DNA of 20,077 nucleotides from an uncultured Bacteroidales bacterium (GCA_900554715.1 USIN01000006.1:1-20077); one strand, 5' to 3'. Counted from the stretch's first letter, positions 7,867 through 15,822 are shown. Numbers and translations are program-made. The notes: a model not told the origin generated them from the sequence alone.

Positions 7867-8430
7867 ATGACCGATACATCACACCGCAACGAAACTCTCT
7901 CGACCATCTTCAGCCGCTCGAGCTACCGCGGCCTCTTCACCGGCACCCCCGTGCCGCGCCACGACCTTGAGACCATTCTCCGCGCAGGCATCGCCGCACC
8001 CTCGGGATGCAACCGCCAGACAACAGCCTTCGTCGCCGTCGACGACCCCGACAGAGTCGCCCGGATAAAACAGATATTCCGACGTCCGTCATGCGACACC
8101 GCTCCGGCCTTCATCCTCATTTTCACCCGTGAGATTCCCGGTGTCGACGGTCATAACTACAACATCGAAGACTTCTCGGCCGCCGTCGAGAACATGCTCC
8201 TCGCCATAAAGTCGCTTGGCTATGAATCATGCTGGTATCAGGGCGGCATACGCAACTGTCTCGAGCCTCTGAGAGCCGTCGTCAGAATGCCTGACCCATA
8301 CCGTCTTATCTGCCTCCTTCCGGTCGGCGTCGCAGCCGAGCCCCTGCACAGTGCCGCCGAAAAGAAACCCTTTGGCGAGCGTGCATGGTTTAACGAATAC
8401 ACTCCCGACGCACCGCAATCTCATGTCTGA
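7867..8430 (+). CDS. Nitroreductase-family flavoprotein
   Basis: 187 residues, starting two bases after the previous stop. The N-terminal 'IFSRSSYRGL' corresponds to the RRSxRxF phosphate-binding motif for FMN. 'GIAAPSGCNRQTTAFVAV' is the conserved APSxxNxQPw segment. 'FSAAVENMLLAIKSLGYESCW' is the A..NMLLAA..LGLGS.W helix that packs at the dimer interface. 'LLPVGVAAE' with 'KKPFGERAWF' gives the C-terminal G.P and K.R elements. The family makes homodimeric FMN enzymes that reduce nitro groups, quinones or similar acceptors with NAD(P)H; the natural substrate cannot be predicted. Its last 8 bases overlap the start of the methyltransferase gene, so coupled translation is likely. Confidence 0.88.
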   Translation: MTDTSHRNETLSTIFSRSSYRGLFTGTPVPRHDLETILRAGIAAPSGCNRQTTAFVAVDDPDRVARIKQIFRRPSCDTAPAFILIFTREIPGVDGHNYNIEDFSAAVENMLLAIKSLGYESCWYQGGIRNCLEPLRAVVRMPDPYRLICLLPVGVAAEPLHSAAEKKPFGERAWFNEYTPDAPQSHV

Positions 8431-8953
8431 CAATGTCATAACAATCCGCGTCTACGACGCACCCTGCGGACGCCTCGTGCTCGGCTCCTTCGGCGGCAGC
8501 CTCTGCATGTGCGACTGGCTTACAGGACAGCGTCACGACCTTATCGTCAGACGTCTGTCGCGCAATCTCGGCGCCTGCTTTGCCGAAGGCACGTCGCCCC
8601 TGCTCGAAACAGCCGTAGCGCAGCTCGACGAATATTTCTCGGGGCGACGTCGTGTTTTCGACCTGCCCCTGCTCTTCACCGGCACAGAATTTCAGAAAGC
8701 CGTCTGGCAACGGCTCATGACTATACCTTACGGCGAGACAATATCATACGGCGCAATGGCCGCCGGCTTAGGCATCCCGAAAGCCGTCCGCGCGGTCGCC
8801 AATGCCAACGGCGCCAATGCCATATCTATCTTTGCACCATGTCATCGCGTCATCGGCGTCGACCGTTCGCTCACAGGCTATGGCGGCGGCCTCGCCGTCA
8901 AGCGTTACCTCCTCGACCTCGAGCGTGGCATTGCATCAATCTCTTTCTCCTGA
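8423..8953 (+). CDS. ogt: Methylated-DNA--protein-cysteine S-methyltransferase
   Basis: 176 residues from the ATG at 8423; an earlier in-frame start at 8351 would add 24 residues lying wholly inside the nitroreductase gene and is rejected. The protein repairs O6-alkylguanine by irreversible transfer of the alkyl group to a cysteine. The active site is visible as 'FAPCHRVIG' with Cys140. The helix-turn-helix is at about 106-131 ('ISYGAMAAGLGIPKAVRAVANANGAN', including the arginine finger near Arg123). The N-terminal 'YDAPCGRLVLGSF' is the ribonuclease-like domain, and 'FQKAVWQRLMTIPYGETISYG' is the usual linker between the two. Its length is normal for the Ogt class (no Ada-type regulatory domain). 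It is last in the operon; a perfect hairpin spans its stop codon. Confidence 0.93.
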   Translation: MSDNVITIRVYDAPCGRLVLGSFGGSLCMCDWLTGQRHDLIVRRLSRNLGACFAEGTSPLLETAVAQLDEYFSGRRRVFDLPLLFTGTEFQKAVWQRLMTIPYGETISYGAMAAGLGIPKAVRAVANANGANAISIFAPCHRVIGVDRSLTGYGGGLAVKRYLLDLERGIASISFS

Positions 8954-8970
8954 AAGTGCGCAGGAGAAAG
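8943..8970 (+). terminator. Hairpin over the ogt stop codon
   Basis: Perfect 10-bp inverted repeat: CTTTCTCCTG (8943-8952), 8-nt loop, CAGGAGAAAG (8961-8970). The TGA stop is at 8951-8953, at the top of the left arm. No T-tract follows on either strand, so this is not a textbook intrinsic terminator; it may mark or protect the 3' end. Confidence 0.5.
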
Positions 8971-9040
8971 GTGGTGAGCTGTGAAAAAATACCCTTATCA
9001 CGATACTTTCAAACTATGAGCAAGTGGAGCATAGTAAATA

Positions 9041-9063
9041 TTTGACATGAACACAACATGAAA
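9041..9063 (+). repeat. Direct repeat copy 1 (23 bp)
   Basis: This segment begins TTTGACATGAAC and ends ACATGAAA. It matches 9142-9163 at 21 aligned positions with one mismatch and one single-base gap. Each copy is itself two ACATGAA cores about 11 bp apart. It lies in the convergent gap between ogt and the second AlbA_2 gene. Confidence 0.65.
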
Positions 9064-9141
9064 GACTTCCACTATAACGCATTAGATATTAGCGGGAATG
9101 ATAAAAATTAGCGTTCAGGTCATGTGTCTCATTTACCATGT

Positions 9142-9163
9142 TTTGACATGAACCGACATGAAA
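9142..9163 (+). repeat. Direct repeat copy 2 (22 bp)
   Basis: Second copy of the repeat at 9041-9063, offset by 101 bp. It ends exactly against the stop codon of the AlbA_2 gene (9164-9166). An inverted variant of the first half, GTTCAGGTCA at 9113-9122, pairs with TGACATGAAC at 9144-9153 in 9 of 10 positions. Confidence 0.65.
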
Positions 9164-10612
9164 TTAGCCCCATGACGGTATGTAGGCAATATCCCGGCGA
9201 TTGGTTCCTTCAGGGGTACCGACCTTGATAAGTCCTCGCTCCAGGGTTTCTTTTATTACACCCGATATTGCGGTATAATTCTTATCGGTGACGCCCATTC
9301 GAGCGCGAAAAGATTTGTTTGTCATCATTTCGTTAGAAAGATATTTCAGACAGGCGTGCTGATAACAGGCCTGTACACGTTCTTCGCGTGTGGTATCACT
9401 CCATTCCCGATATTCACTTAAAACTATCGTTGTGCGAATGTCCGACACTCGATATTTGACAGCAGGAAGCTGATATTGTTCTATTGCTTCGACCGCTTTA
9501 TCCATGCCGCTCCCTTTTTCCTCGCAAAAGCCCATTCGCCGCATGACATCAGCAAGTTCCTCATTGCGCGACTGATAGGCATCTATGAACCGATCTGTAC
9601 TGATAAGTGGCTGGCCGGGAGATGAAATCTCCACTCGGTCAGAATAAATCTCAACCATCGGGAATCCAAGAACATTAAAATCTTGATGGATTATCATGTT
9701 GGCCGCGATTTCCCTTATCGCTATTTCGGGATACATCCTGACGTCGGTTCTGAGAGCCTTCCCTATCTCCTCGTTGGCGGGTAACTGACCGTTGATCCAA
9801 TCAATCATTTGAGGAAAGCAAAGAGCATAACCTTGCTCGAAACATTTCTCTCGGATAGTTTCAACCTTGTTCTTACCTCTATAAACAATCACACGGATGG
9901 CCTTTCTATAAAGCGATTCAAACTGCCTGAAATCTTTAGCAAGGAGCAATGCACCAAGCTCGGTTATATCATAGCCGACCTCTGAAGGCGCAATAAAACG
10001 CTCTGAGATGAACCGCCCTATAATGCCCTCCGATGTCTGTGGCAACGGCATATTCAAACGGTCGAAATATGTCTCAACACTCAGAAGGCTTATCACCTCA
10101 TGAATGTTGTGACATGACTTAGCCATTGTTTGATGTAATAACTTACTCCTGTTGTGCTTCCAAATCTTTGCCTCTTTTTCAGGGAAGTCCATAAGTTTTC
10201 TCGTTAGCGAGCCGACTCTGATATATGCAGTATGAAGGAACGTTACCGGTCTGTCAGTGGCACACGGTATTCGATACATGGATATATGCTTGTTATGGGA
10301 AACAAATTCATAACACTCCACATCAATTCTCGGATTCAATCTCGACACCAACCAGTTTTCCAATTCTTCATTGCCAACCTTTTGACTTTTGGCATTAAAC
10401 GAAGTACCGATGATATTATGAGTGCAATCTTCCACTCCAAAAACAATGTATCCATAGGGCCTTGAAAGCAGTGAAGCACTATTTGCCAAGGCCGAAATTC
10501 GTTCTCCGATTTCTTCCTTTGAGTGAAAATTATGTTTGAATTCAACCCACTCAGTTTCGGATGGCAATGCCACCAAATGATTGAGCAATAATTCTAATTC
10601 AGAATGTTCCAT
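9164..10612 (-). CDS. AlbA_2 (Schlafen-type) / HATPase_c_4 putative transcriptional regulator
   Basis: 482 residues, apparently complete. The N-terminal AlbA_2 domain covers about 15-140: 'ETEWVEFKHNF' gives the conserved E-F-K, followed by 'ISALANSASLLSRPYGYIVFGVED'. A helical linker follows, then a HATPase_c_4-like region at about 310-400 ('AIREIAANMIIHQDFNVLGFPMVEIYSDRVEISSPG' and 'MGFCEEKGSGMDKAVEAI'). The C-terminus (about 420-482) looks like a winged helix ('YLSNEMMTNKSFRARMGVTDKNYTAISGVIKETLERGLIKVG'). Proteins of this build are annotated as ATP-binding transcriptional regulators; ligands and targets are mostly unknown. It is related in build, not closely in sequence, to the interrupted gene at 4384-5745. 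It is AT-rich against its neighbours, which suggests acquisition by transfer. It is monocistronic and convergent with ogt. Confidence 0.85.
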   Translation of the reverse strand: MEHSELELLLNHLVALPSETEWVEFKHNFHSKEEIGERISALANSASLLSRPYGYIVFGVEDCTHNIIGTSFNAKSQKVGNEELENWLVSRLNPRIDVECYEFVSHNKHISMYRIPCATDRPVTFLHTAYIRVGSLTRKLMDFPEKEAKIWKHNRSKLLHQTMAKSCHNIHEVISLLSVETYFDRLNMPLPQTSEGIIGRFISERFIAPSEVGYDITELGALLLAKDFRQFESLYRKAIRVIVYRGKNKVETIREKCFEQGYALCFPQMIDWINGQLPANEEIGKALRTDVRMYPEIAIREIAANMIIHQDFNVLGFPMVEIYSDRVEISSPGQPLISTDRFIDAYQSRNEELADVMRRMGFCEEKGSGMDKAVEAIEQYQLPAVKYRVSDIRTTIVLSEYREWSDTTREERVQACYQHACLKYLSNEMMTNKSFRARMGVTDKNYTAISGVIKETLERGLIKVGTPEGTNRRDIAYIPSWG

Positions 10613-10616
10613 GCTG

Positions 10617-10648
10617 CAAAACTACGAATTTTCTGAAATATATTCCCA
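10617..10648 (-). promoter_or_regulatory. Possible promoter of the second AlbA_2 gene
   Basis: On the minus strand TAGTTTTG (10624-10617) matches the TAnnTTTG -7 box, but the expected -33 region (about 10645-10648) does not contain TTTG. Only 4 bases separate it from the ATG at 10612, so the transcript would be almost leaderless. Weak candidate. Confidence 0.35.
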
Positions 10649-10660
10649 TGATTTCTGTAA

Positions 10661-12166
10661 TTATCTATTTATCTTTCGCTTCCCTCTCTTCCTCTTTCTA
10701 AGCGCGAGCAACAGGCCCGTGACGAGACTCCAGGCAGCCGCCCCGCCGGCGATGAAGACGAAAAACCATGTCGCCGCATTGCCGAAATAGATGCGGCCGG
10801 TATGCACCTCGAGCGCGACATTAGCCAGCGACATCGGCAGCGTCTCTAACGCCTCGGGCTGTGCGGGCAGCGCTCCCGCGATGACACCGCGGTCAAAGGT
10901 CACGATACAAGCCTCTCTCCTCCTGCCGAAATCAGCACTATATCCCGACACTGCCGTCCGCCCGAACGGTGGCCCCGGCTTCGGCGACACAGCCTCACCG
11001 GTGAAATAATCCCTCACGTCACCCGTCGCGCAGTTCCACACAAACATCCCGCTGAACGAACCGACAAGCCACTCGCCGCAGGCACACTCTTCTCCGCTCT
11101 CGAAAACGTTCAGACCCATAACGCTCACAGGCGGCTGGCTTTCAAGCCGCTGAGGCCGAGCGCGCAGCGACGTCAGAGCATAAAAGCCTTCTGATGTCGA
11201 CAGCAGCCAACAGCCGCCGGTCTCGTCGTAGCGCACCATCCTCAGACGGTCGTGCCACGGATTGCCGGCGTCTTCGCCGCGCTCGAGTTTCGTTTTCGCC
11301 GTCGCGAGAGCTATCAACACCGGCGGACGCAGACACCATCCGGTCACGCATATCGCCAGCGTCAGCGCAATCGTGTAGAGACCCGTCCGATTGTGCCACG
11401 ACAGGGTGCGGCGCAGCGTCGTCACTAATCGCGGAGTCGGTCCGCGCCGTCTGATGCGCCGGGGCAACAACGTTATCATCAGGCCTGTCACACAGAGGAA
11501 TATAAGTATCGCAGCAACCGTGTCGGCTACCAGTATACCCGGCAGTCCGAAGATCTGACCGCTGTGAAACAGCCACACGGCTCTGAACGCGCTCAACCCG
11601 CGCCGCTCACCGCCATCGGGCGCCGCAAGAATGATTTTCTCGAACTTCCGCCACGGCCTGACGGCCACATACACGGCCGAGCGCCCGACAACCACAAGCG
11701 TATCGCCCCTGACCGTAGCGTCGCTGAAAGCCTCGCCACCGCAGCAGGCTATCTCGACAGTTTTCCATCTCTCCTCCCCCCGTCGGGCGTCGCGGCGGTA
11801 AAGCCCCGTCGTCGCCACGGCGAAAAGCGTTCCGTCACCTGTTTTCACGAGTGCCCTTACATTACGGTGATGCGCTGACTCGAGTATGCCGGCGTTATAA
11901 TCGGCAAACGAACGCCCGGCGCTGTCTGTCAGCCAAATGCCGTTTCGGCCATAGATGGCAATCCGGCCGTCTGAAATGGCCGTCGTGCCCCGCAGCAGTC
12001 CGCCGTTCCAGTCTTTATAACGGTAGAATGGCGGCAGCAGAGCGCGACTCACCTCGCAGTCGGCAAGCGCGTCTGTGTGGTTGAGCATAATGCCCGACAC
12101 ACAGAACATCACCAGGAAGAAGCAGACACCTAATGACGACAGTTTATGCTGGCGGCGGAAATTCAC
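10661..12166 (-). CDS. PepSY-associated transmembrane protein of the haem/iron operon
   Basis: 501 residues from a GTG start at 12166; no in-frame ATG lies close by. The N-terminus 'RRQHKLSSLGVCFFLVMFCVSGIMLNH' is the typical PepSY_TM opening: Arg and His, the first helix, then Ser-Gly. A long extracytoplasmic part with beta-propeller-like strands ('GDGTLFAVATTGLYRRD') follows. A helix near 'AVWLFHSGQIFGLPGILVADTVAAILIFLCVTGL' and a third at 'LSWHNRTGLYTIALTLAICVTGWCL' come next, then a second soluble part and a final helix near 468-490 with a very basic tail. Proteins of this type accompany TonB receptors for haem or siderophores and are thought to reduce or strip iron at the inner membrane. 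It is last in the operon, 43 bp after the preceding gene, and may have its own promoter. PepSY family likely; exact function inferred. Confidence 0.78.
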   Translation of the reverse strand: MNFRRQHKLSSLGVCFFLVMFCVSGIMLNHTDALADCEVSRALLPPFYRYKDWNGGLLRGTTAISDGRIAIYGRNGIWLTDSAGRSFADYNAGILESAHHRNVRALVKTGDGTLFAVATTGLYRRDARRGEERWKTVEIACCGGEAFSDATVRGDTLVVVGRSAVYVAVRPWRKFEKIILAAPDGGERRGLSAFRAVWLFHSGQIFGLPGILVADTVAAILIFLCVTGLMITLLPRRIRRRGPTPRLVTTLRRTLSWHNRTGLYTIALTLAICVTGWCLRPPVLIALATAKTKLERGEDAGNPWHDRLRMVRYDETGGCWLLSTSEGFYALTSLRARPQRLESQPPVSVMGLNVFESGEECACGEWLVGSFSGMFVWNCATGDVRDYFTGEAVSPKPGPPFGRTAVSGYSADFGRRREACIVTFDRGVIAGALPAQPEALETLPMSLANVALEVHTGRIYFGNAATWFFVFIAGGAAAWSLVTGLLLALRKRKRGKRKINR

Positions 12167-12191
12167 AGACGCTTACTTTTTATCGACAGCA

Positions 12192-12224
12192 CAAAGATAC
12201 TGATTTTATTCAGTTCTTTTTAAA
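12192..12224 (-). promoter_or_regulatory. Possible internal promoter for the PepSY gene
   Basis: Minus strand: TTTA (12224-12221), a 21-nt spacer and TATCTTTG (12199-12192). The -7 box is perfect and the -33 box has one mismatch. The predicted transcript start near 12185 would leave a leader of about 19 nt before the GTG at 12166. It partly overlaps the end of the upstream gene. Confidence 0.45.
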
Positions 12225-13070
12225 CGCAGCATAAAGCGTGTAGCCCCCGAGGGCGACAAACAGCACCGCGAGCGCCGTCATGACTCCGACATGCTCCATC
12301 GGCTCGACCCATATCTCCTTCATGATTCCTATGTGGCCGAGCACCTCCACAAAGGTCCAGAATGTCAGCACCGTTGCTATCGACATCCTGATATTGGCAC
12401 CCCACGAGGCTATGCGCAGCTGTTTCAGGAAGATAAACATCGACCCGATGAGACAGCCGACGGCAATCGCAATGGTCACCGGATGGGTGTCGCCCAGGAA
12501 TTCGGTGTCATAACAGAACATCAGCAGCACATAGCAAGCCCACATCATCAGGTTGAGTTCCATGAAGGTCACTATCGACGTGTGGCGCGTTATCGGACGC
12601 GCCACGATGATGTCGCGACGGCTCCCGAAAAGCTTTTTCTGACACCAGTTGAAGAAGTTGCAGCCCGAGCGTATGCTGAACATATAGAGCAGCAGAAACA
12701 TCATCATGAAACCGAACGTCGCCGGCAGTATCATATATTCGGGTTGTGTCACCTTGCCGGTCAGCTCGTCGACATAGGGCTGCATGCCATAGCGGTCGGC
12801 GTAATACTGGAAAAGGAATTCGACCCAGCCTGTCCAGAACAGCAGACCGCCGAAGAGGCCGCAGAGAGTCTGTTTGAGATCGCCTCTGACAAAAACGCCC
12901 GTGACTGTGATGAGCAGACCGGCGAGACCGAGCAGAAACGCGCATACATGCAGCGTCGCCGGCTCGAGCCAGTGTTCCATCAGTATCATCGCCGCATGCC
13001 CCAAAGGCATGGTAAACAGCACTAAAAGAAACGATGCCAGGGCTTTACCCGGATATTTTTTTGTAGTCAT
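12210..13070 (-). CDS. Eight-helix membrane protein of unknown family in the haem/iron operon
   Basis: 286 residues. Eight hydrophobic segments are visible at about 11-31, 39-61, 66-88, 113-133, 167-187, 197-216, 228-247 and 261-282. There is no cleavable signal or recognised domain. Several His and Glu residues lie within or at the ends of helices (His25, His41, Glu84, His246, His260), which would suit metal or haem handling, but this is only inference. It begins two bases after the stop of the TonB receptor and is followed by the PepSY protein, so it most likely works in transfer of the imported ligand across or at the inner membrane. I cannot name the family. Confidence 0.7.
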   Translation of the reverse strand: MTTKKYPGKALASFLLVLFTMPLGHAAMILMEHWLEPATLHVCAFLLGLAGLLITVTGVFVRGDLKQTLCGLFGGLLFWTGWVEFLFQYYADRYGMQPYVDELTGKVTQPEYMILPATFGFMMMFLLLYMFSIRSGCNFFNWCQKKLFGSRRDIIVARPITRHTSIVTFMELNLMMWACYVLLMFCYDTEFLGDTHPVTIAIAVGCLIGSMFIFLKQLRIASWGANIRMSIATVLTFWTFVEVLGHIGIMKEIWVEPMEHVGVMTALAVLFVALGGYTLYAAFKKN

Positions 13071-13072
13071 AA

Positions 13073-15043
13073 TCAGTAAAAATCAATGCTCACGCCCGCC
13101 ATGAAGGCCGTGCCGTCGGTCAGCGGGCAATTGAGGTAGTAATACTTAGGTTTATAGTTAAACAGATTGTCGACTGCCAGACTGACCTTGACATAACGAC
13201 TCAGAGTTTGGCTGACAGACAGTTTCCATAATGTATAGGCCGGATAGTCGACCCTGACCGTCCCGGCGGCGATGTCATAATAGTCGCGGTATTCGACATT
13301 GCTCACCCCCGACAGCACGCGGCCATTGAGCGATGCGGTCAGCGTATATCCGTCGGCAAAAGTTTTTTCCCAGTCGGCACGCGCCGTCAGCGAGTGGGGA
13401 CGCGCCGGTATATACTGGTTGTTGATTGTGTTGCCGTCACGGTCTTCGGCAAGATGCTCGTCGGTGTAGGCATACGTCAGCGACGCCGACAGGCCGTTGA
13501 TCCAGCGGCCCTTGAGCGCTACCTCGCAGCCGGCGACAGTGTAGTGACGCAGGTTGACATAATCGAGATAAAGCTGGTGGGGGTCAGTGGGGAGATAATA
13601 CGGCACGCCGGTGGCTATACGGTTGTGTATGTCGTTGTAATAGCCCGACACGGTCACGTGGCAGTTGCCTTCGGTATAGTCGGCCGACAGCGTGAAATTG
13701 TGGCTGCTTTCGGGACGCAGCGACGGATTGCCCCTGACAATCCAGATACCGGCCATGTCGAAGTCATAATATTTCTCCTTGAGCGTCGGCGCGCGGAATC
13801 CCATGCCGTAGCCGGCACGGATATTGACATTATGACGCGGACGGTAGCGCACCGACAGCTTGGGCGTTACCCTTGACATTTTGCCGTCTGAGAAATAATC
13901 GTAGCGCAGCGCGCCGACAGCCTCCCATTTCTCGCCGATGATGCGGTCATACTGCGCGAAAACGTCGGCCGAGTTCTGCGACTGCCGCGGGTCAGAGAGC
14001 TTGGTGTTGAGCATATAGTCGTACATGAAGTCGGCGCCGGCGGTCAGCGTCCGGTAGTCGCCGAACGTGTGGCTGTAGAGCGCCCTCACGCTGTTGTTGA
14101 CATTGCTGTAGCTCCTGACATCGAGACCGCTGATGCGGCGGTAGTCTGATTTGTCATACTGGTCGAAAGCATAGGAGACATTGAGCATGTCGTAGTCGCT
14201 TATCTGCCACTCGCCCCTGAGGCCTGCCGTATAGTTGCGGTAGCGCTCGGGAGTGTCCTCGACGCGCTTGAGCTGGCGGTAGAAAAATCCGGCGCGGGCC
14301 GTCAGCTTCAGTCCGTCGACGGGCGTGTAGCCTAACTGCTCGGTGACATTGGCGACCCGGTTGCCGTAGATTGTCGTCACCACACGCGTCACCGGGTCGG
14401 CCGCGCTTCTGACGTCATAGTTGTCTGTCGTGTGATAATGTCCCGTCAGGATGTTGCTCACCCTGCCGCGGCGTGTCGTCAGCGACAGATTGTAACGGCG
14501 GTCGCCGTGACGGCCGAAACGTGCGTCGGCGGCCACGCGCAGCGGTTTGACGGCCTTGCGGGTGATGATGTTTATCACTCCGCCGCCGGCATTGCTGCCG
14601 TAGAGCGCGCTCGACGCTCCTTTGACAATTTCGATATGGTCGACGTTAGACATCGTCAGGCGCGAGAAGTCGACGTCGTCCATGGTCTCGCCGGCCATGC
14701 GCTCGCCGTCGACAAGAAAGAGCACGCTCTGTCCGCCCTGACCGTTGAAATTCAGATGGGTCTGCTGGTTCATCGCATAGGTGAATTCCAGTCCGGGCAT
14801 CTCCTGCGTCAGAAGGTCCTGGATGTCGGTGGCGTCGCTGCGCTGTATCTCTTTCATCGTTATCAGACGCGTCTGCACCGGAGTGTCTTTCAGCAGCTTG
14901 GGCACACGCACACCCGTCACGACCACCTCGTCGAGGTCGAAGAATCTCGCCGACGCGCTGTCTGTATCCTGAATTTCTTCGGCCTGCAGCGCCGACGCGG
15001 CCGTCAAGACGGTCAAGGCTGTCGCCATCAGTCTCTGTCTCAT
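13073..15043 (-). CDS. hmuR: TonB-dependent outer-membrane receptor, HmuR/BtuB-like
   Basis: 656 residues from the ATG at 15043, chosen because it overlaps the HmuY stop as ATGA; an upstream in-frame start at 15283 would lie inside hmuY. The signal peptide ends at 'ALQA-EE' (about residue 21). A TonB-box-like 'DEVVVTG' is at 38-44. The plug covers about 50-165, with 'LLTQEMPGLEF', 'NGQGGQSVLFLVDGERM' and 'IEIVKGASSALYGSNAGGGVINIITR'. A 22-strand barrel follows and the protein ends in an aromatic residue ('SIDFY'). In the barrel, 'GFRAPTLKEKYY' and 'RGNPSLRPE' form a FRAP/NPxL box of the kind in haem receptors, but the intervening stretch has no His. There is no N-terminal carboxypeptidase-like extension, unlike SusC. 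Pairing with HmuY points to haem or a related porphyrin; cobalamin or siderophore remains possible. Receptor class is certain; the symbol is by analogy. Confidence 0.88.
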   Translation of the reverse strand: MRQRLMATALTVLTAASALQAEEIQDTDSASARFFDLDEVVVTGVRVPKLLKDTPVQTRLITMKEIQRSDATDIQDLLTQEMPGLEFTYAMNQQTHLNFNGQGGQSVLFLVDGERMAGETMDDVDFSRLTMSNVDHIEIVKGASSALYGSNAGGGVINIITRKAVKPLRVAADARFGRHGDRRYNLSLTTRRGRVSNILTGHYHTTDNYDVRSAADPVTRVVTTIYGNRVANVTEQLGYTPVDGLKLTARAGFFYRQLKRVEDTPERYRNYTAGLRGEWQISDYDMLNVSYAFDQYDKSDYRRISGLDVRSYSNVNNSVRALYSHTFGDYRTLTAGADFMYDYMLNTKLSDPRQSQNSADVFAQYDRIIGEKWEAVGALRYDYFSDGKMSRVTPKLSVRYRPRHNVNIRAGYGMGFRAPTLKEKYYDFDMAGIWIVRGNPSLRPESSHNFTLSADYTEGNCHVTVSGYYNDIHNRIATGVPYYLPTDPHQLYLDYVNLRHYTVAGCEVALKGRWINGLSASLTYAYTDEHLAEDRDGNTINNQYIPARPHSLTARADWEKTFADGYTLTASLNGRVLSGVSNVEYRDYYDIAAGTVRVDYPAYTLWKLSVSQTLSRYVKVSLAVDNLFNYKPKYYYLNCPLTDGTAFMAGVSIDFY

Positions 15044-15822
15044 AGCGGATAACGGTATTTTATCGACAGACAGCACTTTACGCCGGCCGCACTCTGATAG
15101 TCGGCCAACTGCAGCGCGCCCATAGTCCCGTCGCCGAGGCGAATAACAAACACACGGCTGTCGGGCGTGAATGCCGGCGGCATAGGCGGTATCTCTATCC
15201 TGAGCCACGACGACAGCACCGTGTTGACCGCGCTTCCCTGATTGCCTATGATACCGAGAAGCATACGGTCCTGGTCGATCCACACGTCACTCTCGTTCCA
15301 CTCGTCGCCCTTGAATTCGAGACTCCTGTAATAATTGTCGTCGTCGGGCAGCTCGTCGAGCGAGCCATAGCGGGTCGCCGCGACGGTGCAGCCGTTGGTG
15401 CGCACGTTGTTGCGGTGAACCGCGAATGTCCACCGTTCGGGCTCGGCCTGCGCCGCCGTCGGGTAGAAGTCGCGGTATTCGCGCCGCGATATGCCCTCGC
15501 CGAAGACGTCATACCAGTAGGTATAGATGCCGCGGCCCGAGCCGTCGTCCTCGTCAGCACGGGTCATGTCGATGGTATATGTCTGCCACGCCGACGAGGT
15601 GTTGTAGTCGGGGTCGGCGGCGACGGCATCACTCAGCGACGGCAGGTCGATATAATGCCACTCCTTCCAGTCCGAAGCGTCGATATACAGCTCGCCCGAC
15701 ACTGTCGGTCTCGTTTCGTCGGGCACTTCGTCATAGATACCTCCCAATATACCCTCGCATGCCGACAGCAGTATGGCTGCCGCCGGCATGAAAAGATAAC
15801 TTAATCCTGAAATCAATCTCAT
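15040..15822 (-). CDS. hmuY: HmuY-like haem-binding lipoprotein
   Basis: 260 residues. The signal ends in lipobox L19-S20-A21-C22. The central 'WTFAVHRNNVRTNGC' matches the W-x-I/F-A-x-H-R-x-D/N-V-R-T-N core of HmuY proteins, and the C-terminal 'FVIRLGDGTMGALQLADY' with 'GVKCCLSIKYRYP' matches the closing beta strands. HmuY proteins are surface lipoproteins that bind haem or iron-free porphyrin and hand it to the HmuR receptor. In characterised homologues two side chains (His/His or Met/His) ligate the iron; which residues do this here cannot be read without alignment. The start overlaps the calycin-like gene's stop (ATGA at 15819-15822) and the stop overlaps the receptor's start in the same way, so all three are coupled. 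Confidence 0.88.
   Translation of the reverse strand: MRLISGLSYLFMPAAAILLSACEGILGGIYDEVPDETRPTVSGELYIDASDWKEWHYIDLPSLSDAVAADPDYNTSSAWQTYTIDMTRADEDDGSGRGIYTYWYDVFGEGISRREYRDFYPTAAQAEPERWTFAVHRNNVRTNGCTVAATRYGSLDELPDDDNYYRSLEFKGDEWNESDVWIDQDRMLLGIIGNQGSAVNTVLSSWLRIEIPPMPPAFTPDSRVFVIRLGDGTMGALQLADYQSAAGVKCCLSIKYRYPL

Noticed and set aside
8974..9012. Short resemblance between the sequence after ogt (AAAAAATACCCTTATCAC) and the end of hmuY (ATAAAATACCGTTATCCG)
   Set aside because: About 17 of 21 positions match, but one copy is ordinary coding sequence of hmuY and no other copy is seen; chance is likely.
15044..15283. N-terminal extension of the TonB receptor reaching back into hmuY
   Set aside because: The extra 80 residues are the wrong frame of hmuY, have no signal peptide, and the ATG at 15043 gives a proper signal peptide and an ATGA overlap.
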